A stretch of DNA of 5,518 nt, taken from NCBI GenBank assembly GCA_947038135.1, contig CAMQVM010000127.1:1-5518 (forward strand), written 5' to 3'. Made by a program: the position numbers and the translations under genes. Positions 1 through 5,381 of the stretch are shown piece after piece. The stretch comes from an uncultured Rikenellaceae bacterium. GTDB lineage: Bacteria; Bacteroidota; Bacteroidia; Bacteroidales; Rikenellaceae. The stretch's first letter is position 1, and each line of letters begins with the position of its first letter. The notes beneath the pieces were generated by a model. The model did no database searches. It had not been told where the DNA came from and saw nothing but the letters and a program-made list of their open reading frames with translations.

Positions 1-42
1 CTAATCTTAACACTCTTTCCCTACACGACGCTCTTCCGATCT
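1..42 (+). other. Illumina TruSeq dual-index adapter at contig end (artefact)
   Basis: This is not organismal DNA. Bases 10-42 match the TruSeq read-1 adapter end (begins ACACTCTTTCCC, ends GCTCTTCCGATCT). Bases 2-9 read TAATCTTA, which I recognise as the TruSeq HT i5 index D506, and base 1 fits the last C of the flow-cell adapter segment before the index. The order index, read-1 primer, insert is that of a dual-index P5 adapter, so a read-through was left untrimmed and assembled into the contig. The genuine sequence starts at about base 43. Recognition is from memory of the adapter sequences. Confidence 0.97.
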
Positions 43-1108
43 CGCCACTATCTTTGATACGTAGCTCTACACCTGGAAGCAAACGTCCACAATAGCCTAT
101 TTTCCACTCGCCTGGACGTGTAAATGCTATCATTGGAGCACACTCAGTCATACCGTAACCCTCTAGCACATAAAATCCAAGAGTTTTAAATATACGTGCA
201 CTTTCATGAGGAAGAGCCGCTCCACCAGAGACAAAATACTCCATAGAACCACCAAACTTATCTTGTACAGATTTAAATATTATCTTTGAAAAGCTGCGTG
301 AGCCGACAAATTGTGCTAGCTTATACATCATTTTAGCTGGAACTGATGCATTTATTTTGTTCATTATACCTTTAGACAGTGTTTCGTACAGACGTGGCAC
401 GCCTATCACAACTGTAATTTTATGATCTATAAAGGTTTTGATAATAGTTTCGGGCGCAAGATTTTCAACAATATAAACAGTTCCTCCAACATATAAAGGA
501 GCTAGAAGAGCCCCTGCAAAAGGGAATACATGATGAAGAGGCAGAAGAAGTATCACTCTACTTTCATAGTTATATATATTAACTTTGTTTGCTACAGCGT
601 CTACATTATACCAATAATTTTTATAGCTTAACACTACTCCTTTAGGCGACCCCGTAGTTCCAGATGTATAGATGATAGACACCACCTGTTCCACGTCAGC
701 GATGATTATATCTTCAATAGGAAGATTTTCAACACCAGTGCTATCTATTTTATCAAGCAACACAACCGCTGGGTTATACCCCTCTAATTGAGCTAAACAG
801 CCATTCATAAACTCTTCTTTGCAAGAAGACACAAATATTACATCAGGAAGAGAGTCTTTTATTACATATACAAGTTCTTTTTCTGTTGAGGTTACATCTA
901 TTGGCACAACTGCTGCCTTGGCACGTAATGAGGCGTATATTGCAAAAATATACTCAGGTGAATTTTCTGAAAAAACCATTACATTTTTAACCCTCTCTGC
1001 ACTTGAGAACATCAACTGCTTATACAGCAACGAATATTGTAACACCTCTGTGTAGCTATAAGTTAAATCTTTATAAACTATGGCAACTTTATCTCTATTT
1101 GTAATCAT
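43..1108 (-). CDS. AMP-forming acyl-CoA synthetase (long-chain fatty acid--CoA ligase type), 3' end missing
   Basis: The enzyme would activate a carboxylic acid, probably a fatty acid, to an acyl-adenylate with ATP and then transfer it to CoA or another thiol. The start is the ATG at 1108-1106, and 355 codons follow without a stop to the adapter junction. Visible ANL-superfamily motifs are the phosphate-binding loop YTSGTTGSPKG (residues 147-157), PLHHVF (190-195), SGGAALP (294-300), and the adenine/ATP motif GYGMTECAP (317-325), followed by KIGYCGRLLPGVELRIKD. The order and spacing suit the FAA1-like long-chain acyl-CoA synthetases. The lost part should hold the hinge, the C-terminal subdomain and the catalytic lysine; family members are usually about 550-600 residues. 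No transmembrane segment or fusion is visible. The leader is A/T-rich without a Shine-Dalgarno sequence, normal for Bacteroidetes. The acyl substrate cannot be inferred, and the neighbours give no hint. The gene is broken only by the contig end, so it should not be called a pseudogene. Confidence 0.93.
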
Positions 1109-1137
1109 TTTTTGATTTAAATTTCGTTTTTAAATTC

Positions 1138-1145
1138 CAAAGTTA
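1138..1145 (-). promoter_or_regulatory. Possible Bacteroidetes -7 promoter element for the acyl-CoA synthetase
   Basis: The minus strand reads TAACTTTG, an exact match to the TAnnTTTG -7 consensus of Bacteroidetes primary-sigma promoters. It ends 30 bases upstream of the ATG at 1108, which would give a leader of about 20-25 bases. I see no TTTG or TTG at the expected -33 spacing, so the call rests on one short element in A/T-rich DNA. Confidence 0.4.
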
Positions 1146-1256
1146 ACATATTTTTGTTATTATCCTACTAATTTAGCTATAATTAAAGCCAGTATGATAT
1201 TATTCACACTGTAAATCTAGCATAATAAGAGCTAATATTGCATTAAGTAAGCAGAT

Positions 1257-1313
1257 AAAAAAACCACACTACGACACAACATCTCTGTTTGAGTTGAATC
1301 ATAGCGTGGCTTT
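1257..1313 (-). terminator. Rho-independent terminator-type hairpin, minus strand
   Basis: On the minus strand the arm AAAGCCACGCUAUG (1313-1300) pairs over 14 positions with CGUAGUGUGGUUUU (1273-1260). Three pairs are G.U and there are no mismatches. A run of seven U (1263-1257) closes the structure. The 26-base loop can form a further CAAC/GUUG stem. Read as plus-strand RNA, the three G.U pairs become A.C mismatches, so the structure is directional and belongs to minus-strand transcription. It could end the transcript of the Cys-rich gene that stops at 1446, or a short RNA starting at the promoter immediately upstream. Confidence 0.8.
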
Positions 1314-1316
1314 AGC
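1257..1316 (-). ncRNA. Candidate ~60-nt structured small RNA (tentative)
   Basis: The -7 element TACCTTTGCA (1330-1321) predicts a transcription start around 1317-1314. The terminator-like hairpin begins at 1313 and its U-run ends at 1257. Such a transcript would be almost nothing but a hairpin with a short internal stem and a U tail, compatible with a small regulatory RNA. It resembles no RNA family I know. The alternative is that the hairpin is only the terminator of the upstream gene and the promoter is fortuitous or drives read-through into the synthetase gene. Confidence 0.3.
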
Positions 1317-1320
1317 ACAC

Positions 1321-1330
1321 TGCAAAGGTA
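1321..1330 (-). promoter_or_regulatory. Strong Bacteroidetes-type -7 promoter element
   Basis: The minus strand reads TACCTTTGCA. This is an exact TAnnTTTG match with the CA extension often seen in Bacteroidetes promoters. No clear TTTG lies 19-21 bases upstream; an A/T-rich stretch (ATTTTATAC) occupies that place. The start would fall about 7 bases downstream, next to the hairpin at 1313-1257. The nearest downstream gene is the acyl-CoA synthetase, more than 200 bases further on and behind the hairpin. Confidence 0.5.
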
Positions 1331-1367
1331 ACTATCATTAAGTATAAAATGATTTTTACGCTGAATA

Positions 1368-1435
1368 AAGATAGTGCAATAAAAAGAGATCAAATGACCT
1401 TATATTAATGCTTATTTCAATAATATCACTATCTT
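1368..1435. repeat. 9-bp inverted repeat with a 50-base spacer
   Basis: AAGATAGTG (1368-1376) and CACTATCTT (1427-1435) are perfect reverse complements. The pair starts just downstream of the Cys-rich gene's stop codon. There is no adjoining T-run, so it is not a standard terminator. The spacer can form a minor inner ATATTA/TAATAT stem. It might protect the mRNA 3' end, or be a chance match in A/T-rich DNA. Confidence 0.4.
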
Positions 1436-1445
1436 CTATATTTAA

Positions 1446-2066
1446 CTACTTATTTGTAGAGCAACTATCTTTCTGCTCGCAGCTATCTTTAAGGTGCTCT
1501 TCATAAAACTTTGCCATCTTGCCTTTGATTTGGTCACGAACCTTGCAAAACTCATCTTGCATAAACGCCCCAGCTCCAGATAATACAGATGACTCATCAA
1601 GCTCTAAATGTAGATGATATTTCACTTTACCCGAAAATTGTGCTGAATAATCAGTATCATCTTTAGATAGAGTTATTACATAGTCCCACTTCTCGTTAAG
1701 ACACTTATCCATAGGCTTATGATTGCAGTTTGACACATCAACACCCTCTTTTGCCATATTATCAATGGTATCTTTACTGGCCTTGCATGACTCATCTTTA
1801 TCAGCTGAGCATACTGTAATATTGCAGTTTAACGCCTTCAAAAAAGCAGATGCTATAAGACTATTGCAGCTGTTAGATGGGCATATAATTAGCACCTTTA
1901 CCTTTTTGCCACACTCACACCCCTCTTCACCACAACACTCATCGTCGCAACATTTGTCATCATCACAACATTTGTCATCATCACAACTCTTTTTGGTATC
2001 ACAGTTCTCTTTGCCTTGTGTATCACACGTTGAATCAACATTACATTTTTCTTCTTTCTCTTCCAT
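1446..2066 (-). CDS. Cys-rich protein with degenerate low-MW phosphatase / arsenate-reductase-like domain
   Basis: The protein has 206 residues and 22 Cys. Residues 1-53 are a charged, cysteine-rich tail with 12 Cys, four of them before a core (28-45) built from CDDDKC-type repeats; no signal peptide or membrane segment is seen. Residues about 55-190 follow the low-molecular-weight phosphatase / thioredoxin-coupled ArsC fold: strand KVKVLIIC, P-loop CPSNSCNS (62-69), helix, DTIDNMAKEGVDVSN (99-113), WDYVITLS (127-134), and VRDQIKGKMAKFYEE (176-190). Compared with ArsC (CTGNSCRS; redox Cys 10, 82 and 89), the nucleophile C62 and C67 remain, but the P-loop Arg is Asn68, the C82 position is Ser134 and no C89 equivalent is evident. 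Phosphatase or arsenate reductase activity is therefore doubtful. The tail suggests metal or metalloid binding (inference). The C-terminus repeats a DSC motif (194-196, 200-202). The ATG at 2066 is the only reasonable start. The gene is divergent from the ABC operon and may share its control region. Confidence 0.85.
   Translation of the reverse strand: MEEKEEKCNVDSTCDTQGKENCDTKKSCDDDKCCDDDKCCDDECCGEEGCECGKKVKVLIICPSNSCNSLIASAFLKALNCNITVCSADKDESCKASKDTIDNMAKEGVDVSNCNHKPMDKCLNEKWDYVITLSKDDTDYSAQFSGKVKYHLHLELDESSVLSGAGAFMQDEFCKVRDQIKGKMAKFYEEHLKDSCEQKDSCSTNK
1939..1992 (-). repeat. In-frame 18-bp tandem repeat encoding Cys-Cys-Asp-Asp units
   Basis: Three adjacent 18-base units lie at 1939-1956, 1957-1974 and 1975-1992. 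The middle unit reads TCATCATCACAACATTTG on the plus strand. The first differs from it at two bases and the third only in its last few bases. On the minus strand each unit adds six codons of the form (K/S)-C-(C/D)-D-D-(D/E), making the CCDDDKCC core of the Cys-rich tail. Because the period is a multiple of three, copy-number change would lengthen or shorten the tail without a frameshift. Confidence 0.85.
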
Positions 2067-2120
2067 GATTTGAAATTTTATTAATTAAAAATTCGTACTA
2101 TTAAATATATTAATACTCAA

Positions 2121-2136
2121 TACAAATTCCTTGCCT
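2121..2136 (-). promoter_or_regulatory. Possible sigma-54 promoter facing the Cys-rich gene
   Basis: The minus strand reads AGGCAAGGAATTTGTA, to be compared with TGGCACGnnnnTTGCA. The -24 GG is present and 9 of 12 conserved positions match, but the -12 GC is GT, a significant weakness. The predicted start is near 2110, giving a leader of about 44 bases. Its distance to the dyad pair (about 101 bp) mirrors that of the better promoter on the other side. No exact TAnnTTTG element was found between the dyads and this gene. Confidence 0.33.
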
Positions 2137-2192
2137 AACCTACTCTGCATTGTTATCAAAACATATTTTAAGCCTAAGTTAATAGTTTTAGA

Positions 2193-2230
2193 TGTCAAAT
2201 TAATTGACACCCATGTCAAATAATTTGACA
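2193..2230. promoter_or_regulatory. Tandem 17-bp dyads, probable activator (enhancer) binding sites
   Basis: The two sites are TGTCAAATTAATTGACA (2193-2209, 6-bp arms) and TGTCAAATAATTTGACA (2214-2230, perfect 7-bp arms). Their centres are 21 bp apart, two helical turns, so two dimers would sit on the same face of the DNA. They also form a direct repeat starting ATGTCAAAT. The TGTC-N9-GACA frame is close to the TGTC-N10-GACA motif described for the sigma-54 activator GlrR of enterobacteria. They lie about 80-120 bp upstream of the predicted sigma-54 starts on either side, typical for NtrC-family activators. A dimeric repressor operator is the alternative. The cognate regulator is not in the window. 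Confidence 0.75.
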
Positions 2231-2285
2231 CTTTCACACTCTACATAAAACTTCATTTATCTAACATTCAACCACATAACGAAAA

Positions 2286-2301
2286 TGGCTCGGATTTGGC
2301 A
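2286..2301 (+). promoter_or_regulatory. Sigma-54 (RpoN) -24/-12 promoter for the ABC operon
   Basis: TGGCTCGGATTTGGCA matches TGGCACGnnnnTTGCA at 10 of 12 conserved positions, with the essential GG (-24) and GC (-12) at the correct spacing. Transcription would start near 2312 and leave a leader of about 41 bases before the ATG at 2353. No exact TAnnTTTG element was found between the dyads and the gene. The tandem dyads upstream supply the expected activator sites. Confidence 0.65.
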
Positions 2302-2352
2302 CAGTAAAAACAAGATATAATAATAATTAATAACAAAAAAAAAACTGAAGCC

Positions 2353-3036
2353 ATGTTAAAGATTAAAGACATTTGCAAATCATTCCGCACAGAGGAGATA
2401 GAGACAGTAGCACTAAACAACGTTTCATTTGAGGTGAAACAAGGTGAATTTGTAGCAGTTATGGGTCCATCAGGGTGTGGAAAATCGACTCTACTAAACA
2501 TCATAGGGCTATTAGACAACCCAACATCAGGAGAGTATCACCTGCTAGACAAAGAGGTAGGAAAGCTAAAAGAGAAGGATAGGACACAGCACCGAAAAGG
2601 CAATATTGGTTTTGTATTTCAGAGTTTCAACCTTATAGATGAGTTGAATGTATTTGAGAATGTTGAGCTACCGTTGATTTACATGAAAATAAAACCATCA
2701 GAGCGTAAGAAGATGGTTGATGAGATACTAAAGCGCATGGCTATTTCGCATAGGGCAGGACACTTTCCAGCACAGCTATCGGGAGGTCAGCAGCAGCGTG
2801 TAGCAATTGCTAGAGCCGTAGTTTCAAAGCCTAAACTGATTCTTGCTGATGAGCCTACTGGTAACCTTGACAGCAAAAATGGCATTGAGGTAATGGGGCT
2901 GTTAAAGGAGCTAAACGATGAGGGAACAACTATAATAATGGTAACCCACTCACAGCACGACTCTATGTATGCCTCAAGCCGTATAAACTTGTTTGACGGT
3001 AAAATTATTGTTGACGATATAGCAAATAAGATGTAA
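2353..3036 (+). CDS. ABC transporter ATP-binding protein, LolD/MacB family
   Basis: This is the cytoplasmic ATPase of a type VII (MacB/LolD/FtsE-like) ABC system, which drives periplasmic or membrane work rather than classical substrate import. At 227 residues it is a stand-alone nucleotide-binding domain of the usual length. All motifs are intact: Walker A GPSGCGKST (38-46), Q-loop Gln90 in FVFQSFNL, signature LSGGQQQR (142-149), Walker B LILADEP (162-168) with catalytic Glu167, D-loop NLDS (171-174) and switch His199 in VTHS. The ADEPTGNLDS block and the region after the Q-loop are typical of this family. The ATG at 2353 gives the canonical N-terminus MLKIKDICKSF. It is followed after 41 bases by its likely permease and should be the first gene of that operon, under the sigma-54-type promoter at 2286-2301. 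The transported substrate (antibiotic, peptide, lipoprotein or none) cannot be read from the ATPase. Confidence 0.95.
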   Translation: MLKIKDICKSFRTEEIETVALNNVSFEVKQGEFVAVMGPSGCGKSTLLNIIGLLDNPTSGEYHLLDKEVGKLKEKDRTQHRKGNIGFVFQSFNLIDELNVFENVELPLIYMKIKPSERKKMVDEILKRMAISHRAGHFPAQLSGGQQQRVAIARAVVSKPKLILADEPTGNLDSKNGIEVMGLLKELNDEGTTIIMVTHSQHDSMYASSRINLFDGKIIVDDIANKM

Positions 3037-3077
3037 TGTAACACTGGCTATATATTTACTTAATAATACATAATATT

Positions 3078-5363
3078 ATGAAAAGAATTTTTAAAGAGTT
3101 ATTTAGATATAAGAGCTCAACACTACTCAACGCTGTTGGACTGTCGACTGCTTTTGCTACATTTATTATCATATCGATGCAAATTAGATACGATTTTGCC
3201 TATGACCGATATAATGAGAACTACCACTCGATATATAAAATCGGAGCAACAGACACCATTAAAGGCTCTAGGTTAACAAACTTTACACGTCCTTCAATAA
3301 ACACTATTGGGGCAGAATTACCAGAAATTGAGTGTATAACCGCCTTGGCACGCAAAAAATATTCTAATATAACCATCATTGGTGAGGCTGAGAAACAGAG
3401 CTTAACCACCGATTTAATACACTGCCAAAGTGAGATAACGAACATCTTTACATTCGATTTTGTTGATGGTAATGCTGAGGCTTTTGACATAGATAATGCG
3501 GTAATGGTATCTGAAGAGTTTGCGCAAACATGGTATAAAGATAGCTCTGCTGTTGGCAAGCAGTTTTCGTGGAGGGGCAGTGATTATACAATCAGCGCAG
3601 TTTTCAAAACTACACCCCAAAACTCAACACTTAAAAGTGATATATTCATAAATATGGGTCAACATGACAATTATAACACTAGTGACTGGAACTACAATGC
3701 GTATATCAAACTATCTAAAAACAGCACTAAAAGTGATATTGAAGCGAAAATAAGAGCAATTATCCCTCCAGATCTCTATTTATTAAAAAACAAATGCGTA
3801 GATGTTATTCCTCTATCTGAGGTAAGATACAAAGACGAGGGGTTTGATAAAAATCAAATCTACATATTAATTGCTATTGCACTAGCAATAATAATATTGG
3901 CATCAATAAACTTCATCAACTTTGCCACTGCAATGGTGCCTATAAAGATTAAGGCGATAAACCTCAAAAAGGTTGTTGGGGCGACAAGTGCATCTCTAAG
4001 AGCCAATATAATTATTGAATCTGTCATACTTGCTACAATCTCTTTTATTCTAGCACTAGCTTTGGTTGAGCTGTTTAAAACCAGCGAATTAAACTCTGTT
4101 ATAGCAGACACTTCATGGGCATCAAACAAGATAATATATATTATTGCTTTTGTAGTAATGTTAGTTACAAGCACTGTTTCGGGGCTCTACCCTGCCTTCT
4201 ACTCAACCTCTTTCAACCCAGCAATAGTGTTAAAAAGCAGCTATGCAATGAGTGCTAGTGGCATAACATTTAGGAAGATATTAATCGGTTTTCAATTCTT
4301 CATAACACTAGTATTTATATCTCTGACGATATTTATACAACTTCAACACAATTTTCTTATCAACCGAGATGGAGGGTATACTAAAGAGGGAATTATACAT
4401 GTATACTCTAACATTAATAGCCACCATAACGATATAAGAAACACCTTATTGCAAAACCCTATAATAACAGACGTAACCTTTTCACGTAATGCTTTAGGCA
4501 CGCAAAACATTACAATGAGCTGGGGACGTAGCTACTCTAAGGGTAAATTTAACATATTGTGTTTTCCTGTAGATCATAACTTTTTAGACTTTTTTGATAT
4601 CAAAATACTCGATGGTCGTAACTTTAAAGAGAGTGACACAAGCAGTGAAAATGGCTACTACATTATGAGCGAATCTGCAATGGATAAATACCAGTTTACT
4701 GAGGGCGAAAAGGTAGCTGGACACAGCGCCCCAACAGATATTATAGGTGTGTATAAAGATATACATATTACAAATATGAAAGTTAACCTTGAACCATCGT
4801 CTATATATATATTTGGCAAATACCCATGGGGGCAACTAGAGCACGCATACATAAAGGCTTCGGGAGATTCACAACAGGCTATTGAATATATCAGAGATAG
4901 CTATAAAAAACTCGACCCAAATGCTAAAGTACATATCAACTACCTACCATTCGAGATAGAAATAGCATATACCGACGAAAACTCAACAAAGATGATAATG
5001 CAGTCTTTTTCGCTTATTGCTATAATCATTGCACTTTTGGGAGTCTTTGGATTGGTAATGTTTGACACTAGATTTAGGCGGAAAGAGATAGGTCTTCGTC
5101 GAATTAATGGCGCTACGGTAGATAATATATTGAAGATGTTTAGCATATCATATATCAAAATAATAGTTATAAGCTTCGTGTTATCGGTGCCCGTGGTATA
5201 TTTCATGATCTCTGAATGGCTGACTATCTTTCCATATAAGATAGATGTATATTGGTGGGTATTTATATTAGCCTTCGCCATGGTGTTGGTTTTAACGATA
5301 ACAATATCTACTGTACAGACGCTACGTGCCGCACGTGAAAACCCTATTAATGCCATCAAATAA
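3078..5363 (+). CDS. ABC transporter permease with two FtsX-like halves (MacB-type)
   Basis: This inner-membrane permease should pair with the ATPase encoded just upstream. It has 761 residues and about eight membrane segments, estimated by eye at residues 17-37, 261-285, 311-332, 352-374, 400-422, 642-663, 689-712 and 724-746. This fits two fused four-helix FtsX units, each with a large periplasmic domain (about 38-260 and 423-641) of MacB-PCD character. The N-terminal block NAVGLSTAFATF followed by RYDFAYDRYNENY is the hallmark of large Bacteroidetes FtsX permeases. KEIGLRRINGAT (669-680) is the conserved cytoplasmic coupling region after the sixth helix, with a weaker copy, NLKKVVGAT (295-303), in the first half. 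The C-terminus AARENPINAIK is also family-typical. The ATG at 3078 starts right at the conserved N-terminal region and has no Shine-Dalgarno sequence. Homologues work in efflux or envelope mechanotransmission; the substrate here is unknown. Confidence 0.93.
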   Translation: MKRIFKELFRYKSSTLLNAVGLSTAFATFIIISMQIRYDFAYDRYNENYHSIYKIGATDTIKGSRLTNFTRPSINTIGAELPEIECITALARKKYSNITIIGEAEKQSLTTDLIHCQSEITNIFTFDFVDGNAEAFDIDNAVMVSEEFAQTWYKDSSAVGKQFSWRGSDYTISAVFKTTPQNSTLKSDIFINMGQHDNYNTSDWNYNAYIKLSKNSTKSDIEAKIRAIIPPDLYLLKNKCVDVIPLSEVRYKDEGFDKNQIYILIAIALAIIILASINFINFATAMVPIKIKAINLKKVVGATSASLRANIIIESVILATISFILALALVELFKTSELNSVIADTSWASNKIIYIIAFVVMLVTSTVSGLYPAFYSTSFNPAIVLKSSYAMSASGITFRKILIGFQFFITLVFISLTIFIQLQHNFLINRDGGYTKEGIIHVYSNINSHHNDIRNTLLQNPIITDVTFSRNALGTQNITMSWGRSYSKGKFNILCFPVDHNFLDFFDIKILDGRNFKESDTSSENGYYIMSESAMDKYQFTEGEKVAGHSAPTDIIGVYKDIHITNMKVNLEPSSIYIFGKYPWGQLEHAYIKASGDSQQAIEYIRDSYKKLDPNAKVHINYLPFEIEIAYTDENSTKMIMQSFSLIAIIIALLGVFGLVMFDTRFRRKEIGLRRINGATVDNILKMFSISYIKIIVISFVLSVPVVYFMISEWLTIFPYKIDVYWWVFILAFAMVLVLTITISTVQTLRAARENPINAIK

Positions 5364-5381
5364 CCACCTAAACCTTTTATT

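Larger units (their letters stand above)
1109..1445. other. Intergenic region between two minus-strand genes, no protein gene seen
   Basis: No plausible coding frame was found in these 337 bases. Reading in the minus direction, the gap holds a 9-bp inverted repeat just after the stop of the Cys-rich gene, a strong -7 element (1330-1321), a U-tailed hairpin (1313-1257), and a weaker -7 element (1145-1138) before the acyl-CoA synthetase. The two minus-strand genes are therefore probably separate transcription units. Confidence 0.7.

Noticed and set aside
819..1055. A 78-codon plus-strand open frame
   Set aside because: It lies antisense inside the acyl-CoA synthetase gene, whose frame shows clear family motifs; this frame shows none.
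1446..2066. Calling the Cys-rich gene a functional arsenate reductase (arsC)
   Set aside because: The P-loop Arg and two of the three redox cysteines are missing, and no ars genes are adjacent, so the symbol would mislead.
1723..2073. A 116-codon plus-strand open frame rich in Ser and His
   Set aside because: It is antisense to the Cys-rich gene. Its Ser/His/Gln-rich composition is simply the reverse reading of the Cys/Asp repeat codons, and the opposite strand has a recognisable fold.
2225..2247. TTGACA followed by TACATA, resembling an E. coli sigma-70 promoter
   Set aside because: The spacing is only 11 bases, Bacteroidetes primary sigma factors use a different consensus, and TTGACA is here part of the dyad.
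2296..2312. A second sigma-54-like start using TTGGCAC as the -24 element
   Set aside because: The -12 part at the correct spacing reads AAACA and lacks the GC; the overlapping site at 2286-2301 fits much better.
2268..2519. Minus-strand open frame of 83 codons across the ABC promoter and gene start
   Set aside because: It overlaps the Walker A coding region of a certain gene in antisense, and no family motif is seen.
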